DNA of 53,683 bases from an uncultured Blautia sp. (GTDB taxonomy: Bacteria; Bacillota; Clostridia; Lachnospirales; Lachnospiraceae). Positions within the stretch are counted from its first letter, which is position 1; the number at the start of each line of letters is the position of its first letter. The DNA lies in contig URMH01000017.1 in the NCBI GenBank assembly GCA_900549015.1, positions 1 to 53,683 on the forward strand, read 5' to 3'. Made by a program: the position numbers and the translations under genes. Under the pieces are notes generated by a model that worked only from the letters and a program-made list of their open reading frames with translations, had not been told where the DNA came from and searched no databases. Below are positions 40,573 to 49,827 of the stretch, piece after piece.

Positions 40573-41967
40573 ATGAAAGCTTGGGAAATGGCACAGGATG
40601 TTTATAATAATGCACAGCCTGTCATTCGAAGTGAAGAAGAACAAACATGGACAGACAACGTAGATGTGTCCGCTTTTTATGATGACAATCTGTCTCTTGA
40701 CTGGGGAAGCAATGTACCAGGTTCCGGTGCGCCGGAGAAAATTATGGTGGCTGCTGTACAGGCACTGGAAAACAGAGGGTATCGTGTAAGTGAGAAAGGT
40801 TACAGACTGCTTAAAGAGGGACTGCAGGCAAATGAGAAAAAAGATTTTGTAAAGCTGCATCAGATTTCAGCTCTTATGCGGAGAGAATTAGCGGAAGCAG
40901 AGAAAGATGAAACTTCTTCTTACTGGGACTATACAGTGTACCATTCTTTTGAGCAGTACAGAGAAAAAGTACAATTTCCGGAAGCTGTACCTGTAAATGT
41001 AGAATCAGAAGAATTTAAAGATCAGATTCGCGCATCATGGACAGCACAGCTGGTTGGCGGGGCAATGGGAACTATGGTGGAAGGTTACACGTTCCAAAAT
41101 CTGAAAAAAGCGTTTGGGGATGTAACAGGATACCTGAGAGAACCAAATACATATAATGATGATATTACATTTGAGCTTGCATTTTTAGATGCTTTTTCAG
41201 AAAAAGGATATGAAGTAACATCAGAAGATATTGCTCTTTCCTGGGTTGGATTGATTCCATGTGGTTGGTCTGCAGAAGAGCTTGCAATCCGTAATATAAA
41301 AAGCGGGATTTTCCCTCCGGAAAGCGGAACTTACAGAAATCCATTTAATGAGTGGATTGGTGCACAGATGCGTGCCGGTATCTGTGGTATGGTAGCGCCT
41401 GGAAATCCTTACCTGGCGGCAGAGCTTGCATGGAAGGACGGAGAAGTTTCTCATGCGGCTAACGGAATTCTGGGAGAAGTATTCAATGCTGTTATGACTT
41501 CTATGGCTTTTGTGGAATCCGATATAAAAACGATTGTAAAAAATGCGATTTCTATGATACCAGAGGACAGTGAGTATTATTCTGTTGTTTCCTTTGCATG
41601 GAAATGCTGTGAAGAGCAGAAAACTTGGGAGGAAGCACTTCTTCTTTGCCAGGAAAAATATAAACGTTATAACTGGATTCATGCTTATCCAAATGCGTGC
41701 TGTGAAATTATTGCTCTTTATTATGGAGATGGTGATTTCCAGAAGACACTTCATATTATAACTATGTGTGGAATTGATGTAGACTGTAATGCGGGCATGA
41801 TCATGCCTGTTCTTGCGATTCAAAAGGGAATGCGTATCATTCCAAAAGAACTGATTCATCCGGCGTTTGAGCGCCTTGATACTTATATGAGAGGCCGCTT
41901 TAAATCTATGAGCATGGATGAACTGATCAATGATACTTTATGGAGTATAAAAAAAGCTTACAAATAA
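40573..41967 (+). CDS. ADP-ribosylglycohydrolase-fold protein of a nucleoside cluster
   Basis: A 464-residue protein. After a distinctive N-terminal region of about 150 residues comes a DraG/ADP-ribosylglycohydrolase fold: TAQLVGGAMGTMVEG, the metal motif NDDITFELAF (D196, D197), and near the end GIDVDCNAGMIM (D402, D404), corresponding to the paired metal-binding aspartates. Family enzymes hydrolyse N- or O-glycosidic bonds at ribose C1. It precedes the BMP importer by 12 bases in one transcript. Cleavage of an imported ribosyl compound is the natural inference; true ADP-ribosyl-protein hydrolysis is the alternative. Start from CGGAGGAAATCA before 40573. Confidence 0.82.
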   Translation: MKAWEMAQDVYNNAQPVIRSEEEQTWTDNVDVSAFYDDNLSLDWGSNVPGSGAPEKIMVAAVQALENRGYRVSEKGYRLLKEGLQANEKKDFVKLHQISALMRRELAEAEKDETSSYWDYTVYHSFEQYREKVQFPEAVPVNVESEEFKDQIRASWTAQLVGGAMGTMVEGYTFQNLKKAFGDVTGYLREPNTYNDDITFELAFLDAFSEKGYEVTSEDIALSWVGLIPCGWSAEELAIRNIKSGIFPPESGTYRNPFNEWIGAQMRAGICGMVAPGNPYLAAELAWKDGEVSHAANGILGEVFNAVMTSMAFVESDIKTIVKNAISMIPEDSEYYSVVSFAWKCCEEQKTWEEALLLCQEKYKRYNWIHAYPNACCEIIALYYGDGDFQKTLHIITMCGIDVDCNAGMIMPVLAIQKGMRIIPKELIHPAFERLDTYMRGRFKSMSMDELINDTLWSIKKAYK

Positions 41968-41979
41968 AGGAGGAAAAAA

Positions 41980-43101
41980 ATGAAAAAAAGAGTATTAAAC
42001 ACAGTAGTAGCTGCCGCAATGGTGGTATCAGCAGGAGCAGTAACAGTACCGGTGTACGCTGAGGATGAGCCGTATAAGGCTGCCCTTCTGCTCAATGGTA
42101 CACTTGGAGACAAGTCTTTTTATGATTCTGCAAATGAAGGTCTTACAAAACTTCAGGAAGAACTGGGAGAAGACAAATTTACTTTTAAGGTAGAGCAGAT
42201 GGGAGCAACATCAGCAGACGAGGCAAAATGGGAGCCTACACTTTACGATTATTGTGACGATGGTTCTTATGATGTAATTATCTGTGGTACTTTCCAGATG
42301 TTAGAGGCTCTTACAAATGCTTCTGCTGATTATCCGGATCAGAAATTTATCTACTTTGACGAGTCCTTTAATTTTGAGGAAGGCGGAGAAAACGTTTATA
42401 ATGTTATGTATAAACAGAACGAGGTTTCTTATCTTGTAGGTGCTGCAGCAGCCATGATGACAACAGATGAGACACTTGATAAAGTGGATCCGTCCAACAA
42501 GGTAATCGGATTCTTAGGCGGTATGGAAAACTCTGTTATTAAAGACTTCCTGGTAGGATATATTCAGGGAGCAAAAGATGTAGACGAAGAAATTCAGGTT
42601 GCACTTGCATATGTAGGTAACTTCTATGACTCTGCAGCAGGTAAAGATATGGCACTGACACAGTATCAGAATGGAGCTGACGTTGGATTTAACGTAGCAG
42701 GAAGCGCTGGACTTGGACAGATTGAAGCAGCAGTAGATTCTGACAGATACGCATTTGGGGTAGACTCTGACCAGGCAGCTCTTCTTCCGGATTACGCAGC
42801 TAACATTCCTACCTCTGCCATTAAAAATGTAGGTAATTCCCTGATTCGTGCGATTAAGATGGATATGGAAGGCGAACTGGAATATGGACAGCTTGAGTAT
42901 CTCGGATTTGCAGAAGGCGGCGTAGAACTCGTAGAAGATGACCACTACAAAGAGGCAGTTCCGGAAGAAATCCGTACTAAGATTGAAGAACTGAAAAAAC
43001 AGATTGTTGATGGCGAAATCACAGTTCCTACAGCGCTCGGAGATGAGGCGATGAGTGAAGATGACATTCAGGCATTAATTGATTCTGTAAAAGTAAAATA
43101 A
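41980..43101 (+). CDS. BMP family substrate-binding protein, probable nucleoside ABC importer
   Basis: A 373-residue periplasmic-binding-type protein of the BMP/Med family, known for nucleosides. Sec signal: KKRVLNTVVAAAMVVSAGA, with likely cleavage after VYA; the first 40 residues contain no cysteine, so the lipobox normal for Gram-positive binding proteins is missing. Then YKAALLLNGTLGDKSFYDSA (ligand-site aromatic/Asp region), QNEVSYLVGAAAAMMT and GFLGGMENSVIKDFLVGY. It is followed by an attenuator-like hairpin, then the ATPase. Confidence 0.9.
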   Translation: MKKRVLNTVVAAAMVVSAGAVTVPVYAEDEPYKAALLLNGTLGDKSFYDSANEGLTKLQEELGEDKFTFKVEQMGATSADEAKWEPTLYDYCDDGSYDVIICGTFQMLEALTNASADYPDQKFIYFDESFNFEEGGENVYNVMYKQNEVSYLVGAAAAMMTTDETLDKVDPSNKVIGFLGGMENSVIKDFLVGYIQGAKDVDEEIQVALAYVGNFYDSAAGKDMALTQYQNGADVGFNVAGSAGLGQIEAAVDSDRYAFGVDSDQAALLPDYAANIPTSAIKNVGNSLIRAIKMDMEGELEYGQLEYLGFAEGGVELVEDDHYKEAVPEEIRTKIEELKKQIVDGEITVPTALGDEAMSEDDIQALIDSVKVK

Positions 43102-43115
43102 ACAAATAATGTCAT

Positions 43116-43161
43116 GGAGAATCCAGTCCCGGTATTTATCTGGAACTGGATTTTCCTTTTT
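43116..43161 (+). terminator. Partial terminator or attenuator between binding protein and ATPase genes
   Basis: GGAGAATCCAGT (43116-43127) pairs with ACTGGATTTTCC (43145-43156; one G-U pair), followed by T5. It would allow more binding protein than membrane components. Confidence 0.75.
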
Positions 43162-43196
43162 AAACCTTTAAATAAAGAGAGACGGGGTGAAGGAAT

Positions 43197-44750
43197 TTGG
43201 ATAGTCAAGTGGTATTACAAATGAATCACATTATGAAGATTTACGGAAATGGTGTGGTTGCAAATGAAGATGTATCCCTGGAACTTAGAAAAGGAGAAAT
43301 TCATGCTCTGTTAGGAGAAAATGGTGCAGGAAAGAGTACTCTTATGAAGGTACTTTTTGGAATTGAATCTCCGGATCAGGGAGAAATTATCCTGAATGGA
43401 CAGAAAACGGCGATTAAGTCGCCTCAGGATGCCATCAGCAAAGGAATTGGTATGGTTCATCAGCATTTTATGTTGGTTCCATCTCTTTCTGTAGCAGAAA
43501 ATATTATTCTCGGCGTTGCACCGAAAAAAGGAATTTTTATTGATATGAACAAGGCGGTAAAGGCCGCACAGGATATTGCAAGAGAATATAATTTTGATAT
43601 TAATGTAAATGAAAAAGTAGAAGAGATTCCTGTTGGTATTAAGCAGAAAGTGGAAATTTTGAAAGCTCTGTACAGAGGGGCTGAAATTTTAATCTTAGAC
43701 GAGCCAACTGCTGTTTTAACACCGCAGGAGACAGAAGAGCTTTTCGTACAGCTTTTAAAACTGAAAGAAAAAGGGCATACGATTATTTTTATTTCCCACA
43801 AACTGGATGAAATTAAAAAAATATGCGACAGGGCTACCATTATGCGAAATGGAAAAAGCATGGGTACATATGAGGTGGCAGATATTACAACTCAGGAAAT
43901 GTCAAAGCTGATGGTGGGACATGAAGTTTCTCTGCAGTTTGATAAGAACGAGCAGAAGCTTTCAGATAATGTATTCTTAAAGGTAAGAAATCTTACAGTC
44001 CACAATTCTCAGGGCGTTATGAAGGTAGATGACCTTTCTTTTGACTTAAAAGGCGGGGAAATTCTGGGAATTGCAGGTGTAGAGGGCAATGGACAGACAG
44101 AGCTGATTGATACGATTACCGGTCTGAATAAGAAATACAAGGGAAGTATTCAGATTAAGGGAAAAGATATTGCGCAGGCATCTATTCGTGATATTCGTGA
44201 CATGAAGCTTGCCCATATTCCGGAAGACCGTATGACAACCGGATGTGCAAAAACATTGAGTATCAAAGAAAATCTTTTTTCTAATCAGTACAGAGACTCC
44301 CGGTATTCCGGCAGATTTTTTATGAAACAGAAAGTAATGGATAATAGAAGCGATGAGTTGATTAAAGAATATCTTGTAAAATGTAAATCAAGAAAGCAAA
44401 ATGTCGGTATGCTTTCCGGTGGAAATATTCAGAAAGTTATTGTTGCAAGAGAATTTTCTACAGAACCGGATATTATTATCGCCAATCAGCCAACACGTGG
44501 AATTGACGTCGGAGCAGCTGCGTTTATCAGAAAACGTCTCCTGGAATTCCGTGATGCCGGTTGTGCAGTAATTTTAATTTCAGCAGACCTGACAGAAATT
44601 TTTTCTTTAAGCGACCGTCTGGCTGTTATGTATAAAGGAAAATTTGCAGGCTTCTTTAATGACGTGGAAAAAGTGACAGAAGATGAACTTGGCCAGCATA
44701 TGCTCGGCATTAAGAAAGATGATGTATTGGAGGGAGTCATGTATGAGTAG
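43197..44750 (+). CDS. Nucleoside ABC importer ATPase (two fused domains)
   Basis: A 517-residue ATPase with two nucleotide-binding domains, as in RbsA/NupO. First: GENGAGKST (40-48), HQHFMLVPSLSVAENI (Q-loop region) and ILILDEPTAVLTPQE, with a weak signature PVGIKQKVEI. Second: degenerate Walker A GVEGNGQTE lacking the lysine, but a good LSGGNIQKV signature and ANQPTRGIDVGA. Such asymmetry is normal for this family. The TTG start at 43197 follows GGGGTGA by six bases; GTG 43212 and ATG 43221 are alternatives. It overlaps the first permease by eight bases. Confidence 0.9.
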   Translation: MDSQVVLQMNHIMKIYGNGVVANEDVSLELRKGEIHALLGENGAGKSTLMKVLFGIESPDQGEIILNGQKTAIKSPQDAISKGIGMVHQHFMLVPSLSVAENIILGVAPKKGIFIDMNKAVKAAQDIAREYNFDINVNEKVEEIPVGIKQKVEILKALYRGAEILILDEPTAVLTPQETEELFVQLLKLKEKGHTIIFISHKLDEIKKICDRATIMRNGKSMGTYEVADITTQEMSKLMVGHEVSLQFDKNEQKLSDNVFLKVRNLTVHNSQGVMKVDDLSFDLKGGEILGIAGVEGNGQTELIDTITGLNKKYKGSIQIKGKDIAQASIRDIRDMKLAHIPEDRMTTGCAKTLSIKENLFSNQYRDSRYSGRFFMKQKVMDNRSDELIKEYLVKCKSRKQNVGMLSGGNIQKVIVAREFSTEPDIIIANQPTRGIDVGAAAFIRKRLLEFRDAGCAVILISADLTEIFSLSDRLAVMYKGKFAGFFNDVEKVTEDELGQHMLGIKKDDVLEGVMYE

Positions 44751-45807
44751 TGCTAAAAGATTTGATGTTCTGAGAACTATTCTTTCTGTGTTAATAGCTC
44801 TTGCCATTTCTTTTGGAATTATTTTTATGGTAAGTGATCAGCCGATAGAAGCGATTAAATATCTTTTGACCGGGCCGCTGACAAGTAAGCGAAATATGGG
44901 AAATGTAGTAGAGTCCATGATTCCTCTTATTTTTACAGGAACCGGTGTTTGTATTATGTTTTCTGCAAATCAGATTAACCTTGCTGGTGAAGGAGCGTTT
45001 CATGTAGGTGGTCTGATTGCTTCCTGTGTTGCGATTTATATTACAGGAAATGTGATTTCTCCTGTGGCAGCACTCCTTTGTGCTGGGCTTGTGGGTGCTC
45101 TTTTTACAGCAATTCCGGCAATTATGAAAATTACAACAACAGCAAGTGAGCTGGTATCCTCTTTGATGATTAACTATCTTGCTCTTTATTTTGGAAACTA
45201 TATGCTGAATAATGTAATTGGTGATCCAAAAGCGAGTGCAGCATCCTATAAACTGTGTGAAGCTTCTCAGCTTCCGGTTTTAATTGACAGAACACGTGTC
45301 CATCTTGGAATTGTCATAGCTCTTGCAGTTGCTGTGTTTGGATACTTCTTCCTGTATCGTACAAAAACAGGATATGAGCTTCGTCTTACAGGTGAAAACG
45401 AAGAATTTGCAAAGTATTCCGGTATCAGCATTGTAAAAGTTATTTTAATCTCTCAGCTTCTTGGAGGATTTATTGCAGGTCTCGGAGGCGGTGTGGAAAT
45501 GCTGAGCCCGATATATAAGAGATTTACGTGGACTTCTCTTCTGGGATATGGCTGGGATGCGATTATTATTTGTACACTTTCTAAAAAGAATCCGTTATAT
45601 ACTCCATTTGCAGCTCTTTTCCTGGCTTATTTAAGAACAGGAGCTTCTATTATGGCAAGAAGAACAGACGTTACATTGGAAATTGTACAGATTACACAGG
45701 GTATTATTATTCTGCTTGTAGTAGCGGAACAGTTCTTAAGCAAGTATAAACATAAGCTGATTGCAAAAGAAGCAAAGGCAGCATTAAAAGAAGAGGAGGC
45801 GGCATAA
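44743..45807 (+). CDS. Nucleoside ABC importer permease 1
   Basis: A 354-residue permease of the BPD_transp_2 family (NupP-like) with about nine hydrophobic segments. IMFSANQINLAGEGAFHVGG and GENEEFAKYSGISIVK, then GLGGGVEMLSPIYKRFTW are typical of nucleoside and sugar importers. The ATG at 44743 follows GGAGGGAGTC, within the ATPase gene end. It ends one base before the second permease start. Confidence 0.88.
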   Translation: MSSAKRFDVLRTILSVLIALAISFGIIFMVSDQPIEAIKYLLTGPLTSKRNMGNVVESMIPLIFTGTGVCIMFSANQINLAGEGAFHVGGLIASCVAIYITGNVISPVAALLCAGLVGALFTAIPAIMKITTTASELVSSLMINYLALYFGNYMLNNVIGDPKASAASYKLCEASQLPVLIDRTRVHLGIVIALAVAVFGYFFLYRTKTGYELRLTGENEEFAKYSGISIVKVILISQLLGGFIAGLGGGVEMLSPIYKRFTWTSLLGYGWDAIIICTLSKKNPLYTPFAALFLAYLRTGASIMARRTDVTLEIVQITQGIIILLVVAEQFLSKYKHKLIAKEAKAALKEEEAA

Positions 45808-45808
45808 T

Positions 45809-46729
45809 ATGTGGAATGCAATTTTATCTCCGGATTTTTTTGGCGCCATATTAAGGGCTGCCACCCCTATTTTGTTTGCAACTCTGGCTGCGGCCATTGC
45901 AGCAAAATCCGGAATTACCAATATGGCACTGGAAGGTGTCATGCTCTTTTCAGCATTATTTGGAGTTATATTTTCTTCATTGACGCACAGTGCATGGCTG
46001 GGACTGCTTATTACAGTCGTAATAGGAGGCTTGATTGGTCTTGTTCTGGCATTTTTCGTTCTGAATTTAAAGACGGATGAGATTCTGGCGGCGATTGCCA
46101 TAAATCTGGCAGCAACGGGAGGAACGGTTCTTCTTCTTGTGGCATTTTCAGGAGACAGAGGTGTATCTACATCTGTAAGAAGCGTATCTGCGCCTAATGT
46201 TGTCATTCCGTTTGTTGAAAAAATTCCATTTATCGGTGAAATTCTGTCAGGACAGAATGTGCTTACCTGGCTTGCAATACTTGCGGTAATTCTTCTGCAT
46301 TTATTCCTTTATAAAACACCGTTGGGTTTATCTATTCGTTCTGTAGGTGAAAATAAAGATGCTGCAGAATCCGTAGGAATCAATTCCAGAAAAATGCAGT
46401 ATATAGCTCTGGTAATAAGCGGAGCACTTGCCGCATTTGGCGGATTTTATCTGTCAGGCGGATACATGAATATGTTTACGAAAGATATGTCAGGCGGACG
46501 TGGCTTCATTGCTCTTGCAGCGGCAAGTATGGGTGGAAATACACCTATAGGAGGGCTTCTTGTATCCCTTCTCTTTGGTGTGGCGCAGGCACTTGCAAAT
46601 GTAATGCAGCTTACAGCGCTGATGCCGTATGAAATTATTCTTATGGTTCCATACCTTACAACTCTGATAGGTCTTGGAGTGTATTATTATTCTCAGAAAA
46701 AGAAAAAAGAGCGTTTAAGCGGCAAATAA
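45809..46729 (+). CDS. Nucleoside ABC importer permease 2
   Basis: A 306-residue permease of the same family (NupQ-like): RAATPILFATLAAAIAAKSG, NMALEGVMLFSALFG, KTPLGLSIRSVGENKDAAES and GRGFIALAAASMGGNTPIGG. It forms the heteromeric pore with permease 1. It is followed by a hairpin shared with the convergent kinase gene. Confidence 0.9.
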   Translation: MWNAILSPDFFGAILRAATPILFATLAAAIAAKSGITNMALEGVMLFSALFGVIFSSLTHSAWLGLLITVVIGGLIGLVLAFFVLNLKTDEILAAIAINLAATGGTVLLLVAFSGDRGVSTSVRSVSAPNVVIPFVEKIPFIGEILSGQNVLTWLAILAVILLHLFLYKTPLGLSIRSVGENKDAAESVGINSRKMQYIALVISGALAAFGGFYLSGGYMNMFTKDMSGGRGFIALAAASMGGNTPIGGLLVSLLFGVAQALANVMQLTALMPYEIILMVPYLTTLIGLGVYYYSQKKKKERLSGK

Positions 46730-46734
46730 AAACA

Positions 46735-46757
46735 GGGGCTTCTTTTAAAGAAGCCCC
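46735..46757. terminator. Terminator between convergent permease and kinase genes
   Basis: GGGGCTTCTTT and its inverse AAAGAAGCCCC form an almost loopless stem. On the minus strand TGTTTTTATT follows, so it best serves the kinase gene, whose stop codon (46745-46747) is within it. The plus strand lacks a T run after the stem. Confidence 0.7.
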
Positions 46758-47647
46758 AGCTTATCAAATGCATTATCAGACAGAAGTGCTCCTGATGAGG
46801 AGACAACAGCAGAAGAAACTCGGTTGGCCTTTTGAATGGCTGTCCTAAGAGAATCGCCTTTTTTTAAACAGGCAATGACAGAGCCTATGTGAGAATCTCC
46901 GGCACCTATGGTATCTGCCTGAACCGCAGGTACGGGAGGGATTATATCAGATTCTTTTCCATCAAAGAAAAAGCAGCCTTTTTCTCCCAGAGTGATAATT
47001 ACCGTATTGTTTGTTTGGGTATACAGAAAAGCTGCTGCATCCTGTATATTGGATTTTCCGCTTGCGGAAAGTGCTTCTGTTTCATTAAGGTGAAGAACAG
47101 GGGAGAGGCGATAAAGCCGTTCCACAAGTTTCGGATTAATTACAGTTAATCTTGGACCGGGGGCAAAGTAAACAGTAAGCTCTTTGTGGGCTTCCAGAAA
47201 CTCAACAATATTTTCTCCTGTAGTTTCTTCGATTTCGAGACCGCATATATATACGGAGTCAATATCCTCAAGTGGAATCAGGGAAAACCATTCTTTTTCA
47301 AAAAGATATTCTGCTCCGTGGTATGAGATAAAGGAGCGTTCTCCTGTATCTTCCACAAAACAGTAGCAGCATCCGTTTTCTTTTTCCGGAGTTGGAATAG
47401 GAGAAGAAATTCCACGTATATGAAGCTCCTCTCTTATAAAATTCCCGTAAACTCCGGTTCCTATAGGAGAAAAAAGAATGTAGGGAACCTGAAAGTGACG
47501 GATGGAATCCGACACATTGTAGGCGCATCCTCCAAGGGACATGTGCTGGCTTCTGATATGAACGTCCTCACCTGTTTTAGGAAGATGATCCACAAGATTT
47601 ACGACAACATCTACTACGGTAGAACCGATGACTAGAACTTTTTTCAT
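46745..47647 (-). CDS. PfkB family carbohydrate/nucleoside kinase
   Basis: A 300-residue ribokinase-fold kinase. N-terminal VLVIGSTVVDVVVNLVDHLP and SLGGCAYNVSDSI (substrate site), HLNETEALS in the middle, and the anion-hole/catalytic motif DTIGAGDSHIGSVIA. Substrates in the family include ribose, nucleosides and pseudouridine. In this cluster, phosphorylation of ribose or a nucleoside is likely. It has an AAGGAG site on the minus strand and is divergent from the second deaminase, with TTGCAA-17-TAGCAT as a possible promoter. Confidence 0.86.
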   Translation of the reverse strand: MKKVLVIGSTVVDVVVNLVDHLPKTGEDVHIRSQHMSLGGCAYNVSDSIRHFQVPYILFSPIGTGVYGNFIREELHIRGISSPIPTPEKENGCCYCFVEDTGERSFISYHGAEYLFEKEWFSLIPLEDIDSVYICGLEIEETTGENIVEFLEAHKELTVYFAPGPRLTVINPKLVERLYRLSPVLHLNETEALSASGKSNIQDAAAFLYTQTNNTVIITLGEKGCFFFDGKESDIIPPVPAVQADTIGAGDSHIGSVIACLKKGDSLRTAIQKANRVSSAVVSSSGALLSDNAFDKLGLL

Positions 47648-47746
47648 TGGTATACTCCTTACAAAAGAGATTTTGCCGGTATGGCAACAGATTTATGCTA
47701 ACACAGTTTGTAACGTCTTGCAATAATAAAATGAAAGGGAACAGAC

Positions 47747-49048
47747 ATGGAAAAAGCAGTTTTATTAAAAGATGCATCTCTTCTTGATGAAAACGGACAG
47801 TGTACGCTTCATCAGGATGTATATATTAAAAACGGACGTATCGAAAAAATAGCGGAAGCGGGGAAAGAAGAATTTCCGGAAGCGGAAGAAGTAATTTCCT
47901 GTTCCGGATTTTATGTGACACCCGGTATTCCAAACCTTCATACACACACGGCCATGAATATTTTCAAGGGGATTGCAGAAGATGTGACAGCAGATGCCTG
48001 GTTCAATGAGATGATATGGCCGTATGAGAGTAAAATGACAAATGAGGATGTATATACAGGAACACTTCTTGGAATTGCAGAAATGCTGAATAACGGTGTA
48101 ACTGTATTTGCAGATCACTATTTCGGGGAAGAGCATGTTTTAAGAGCTGTAAAGGAAACGGGGATCAGAGGGGATCTTGCACCGACCCTTTTTGGTGCAA
48201 CAGAAGAGTTTCCGGAACGACTTTCTCAGGTTACAGAATTTATCAGAGATCATAGAGCCGATTCTGACAAAATTTCTTTCCATATGGGACCTCATGCGGT
48301 ATATACCTGCCCGGATAATACCCTTGGGCAGATTGTAGACGAAGCAAAAAAATTACAGGTACCTCTTCATATGCATATTTCCGAGGAGGAGCCACAGGTA
48401 GAAAAAACAAGGGAAAAAACAGGTCTTACTCCATTTGGAGTCATGGCAGAAGCAGGAGGATTTGACCTTCCTGTCCTTGTAGGACACGGACTTTGGATTG
48501 AGGAAGAAGATCTTAAGTTTATAAAGGACGATACCTGGTTTGCATTTTGTCCGAAAACTTATATGAAGCTTGCATCAGGAAGAGGAAAGTTTTTTGATCT
48601 TTATCCAAAGCTTAACTATGGGTTCGGAACAGATGGAGCAGCAAGTTCCAATAATTTGAATCCGGTGGAGCAGGCAAGACTTTTCGGGCTTCTTGGAAAG
48701 TTCCAGGCAGACGATGCTTCTGCGTTTTCAGGAGAAGAAATCTGGAAACATCTGATGGCAGGACACAGGGCGTTTCCGTTTGGAACAGGATATTTGAAAG
48801 AGGGCGCTCCGGCTGACCTCGTTATCTGGGATTTATATCAGATGGATACCTTTCCGTTTTATAATCCAATTTCCAGTATCTTATACAGCAGCAACAGCCG
48901 GAATGTAAAATATACAATGGTGAAAGGTGAATTTCTGAAATATGACGGCGTTTTAAAAATGGACACAAAAGCGCTTATGGAAATGGGAATCCGTCTTCAG
49001 AAAACTCTTCTTGAAAGAGGAAGAGGAAAAGCGGAGATTTTTTATTAA
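47747..49048 (+). CDS. Amidohydrolase, adenosine/SAH/MTA deaminase type (second paralog)
   Basis: A 433-residue amidohydrolase paralogous to the one at 35609. Active-site residues are complete: NLHTHTAMN, HMHISEEEPQVE, LVGHGLWIEEEDL and GFGTDGAASSNNLN. It ends 43 bases before deoD, so deamination of an adenosine-type nucleoside followed by phosphorolysis of the inosine-type product is a coherent two-step path. The paralogs differ in the region after the GTDG motif, so they may differ in substrate. Confidence 0.88.
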   Translation: MEKAVLLKDASLLDENGQCTLHQDVYIKNGRIEKIAEAGKEEFPEAEEVISCSGFYVTPGIPNLHTHTAMNIFKGIAEDVTADAWFNEMIWPYESKMTNEDVYTGTLLGIAEMLNNGVTVFADHYFGEEHVLRAVKETGIRGDLAPTLFGATEEFPERLSQVTEFIRDHRADSDKISFHMGPHAVYTCPDNTLGQIVDEAKKLQVPLHMHISEEEPQVEKTREKTGLTPFGVMAEAGGFDLPVLVGHGLWIEEEDLKFIKDDTWFAFCPKTYMKLASGRGKFFDLYPKLNYGFGTDGAASSNNLNPVEQARLFGLLGKFQADDASAFSGEEIWKHLMAGHRAFPFGTGYLKEGAPADLVIWDLYQMDTFPFYNPISSILYSSNSRNVKYTMVKGEFLKYDGVLKMDTKALMEMGIRLQKTLLERGRGKAEIFY

Positions 49049-49091
49049 TAAAAGAGATATAACAAAAATGTATAACAGGAGGTAATGTATT

Positions 49092-49796
49092 ATGTGTATT
49101 CCAACACCACACAACACAGCAAAAAAAGGAGATATTGCAAAGAAGGTTTTAATGCCGGGAGATCCGCTTCGTGCGAAGTATATTGCGGAAACATATCTTG
49201 AGAATCCGGTATGCTTTAACACAGTTCGTAATGTTCTTGGATATACAGGAACATACAAAGGACAGGAAGTATCTGTTATGGCAAGCGGTATGGGAATGCC
49301 GTCCATCGGAATTTACAGCTATGAGCTTTATAACTTCTATGATGTAGATCGTATTATCCGTATTGGTTCTGCAGGAGCGCTTCAGGATGATGTAAATGTA
49401 ATGGATGTTATCATTGCAATGGGAGCTTGTACAGACTCTAATTTCGGAAGTCAGTTCTGTCTTCCGGGTACTTTTGCTCCAACTGCAAGCTACAATCTGG
49501 TATCAAGAGCAGTAGAAGTTGCAAAAGAGCAGGGAACGCCGGTAAGAGTAGGAAATGTAGTTTCCTCTGATGTGTTCTACAGCGATAATAAGCAGGCATC
49601 TGATGCCTGGAGAAAAATGGGAGTTCTCTGTGCAGAAATGGAATGTGCAGGTTTGTTTATGACAGCAGCACGTGCAGGCAAAGAGGCTCTTGGAATCTTA
49701 ACAATTTCAGACCATATTTATAGAGAAGAAGCGATTTCTGCAGAAGCGCGCCAGACATCATTTAATAAGATGATGGAAATCGCTCTTGGAATCTAA
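49092..49796 (+). CDS. deoD: Purine nucleoside phosphorylase, DeoD type
   Basis: A 234-residue hexameric-type PNP that splits purine nucleosides with phosphate. Features: TPHNTAKKGDIAKKVLMPGD, then PLRAKYIAETYL, RIGSAGALQ, GNVVSSDVFY, AEMECAGLFMTAA and the proton-donor region LTISDHIYREE. Length is normal. Start behind AGGAGGTAATGTATT. It closes the nucleoside cluster. Confidence 0.94.
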   Translation: MCIPTPHNTAKKGDIAKKVLMPGDPLRAKYIAETYLENPVCFNTVRNVLGYTGTYKGQEVSVMASGMGMPSIGIYSYELYNFYDVDRIIRIGSAGALQDDVNVMDVIIAMGACTDSNFGSQFCLPGTFAPTASYNLVSRAVEVAKEQGTPVRVGNVVSSDVFYSDNKQASDAWRKMGVLCAEMECAGLFMTAARAGKEALGILTISDHIYREEAISAEARQTSFNKMMEIALGI

Positions 49797-49827
49797 ACAC
49801 ATTCAGAAAGCATAAAATGAATCACAG

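Noticed and set aside
41221..41859. A 212-residue minus-strand frame
   Set aside because: Antisense to the ADP-ribosylglycohydrolase-fold gene, basic and asparagine-rich, with no start signal.
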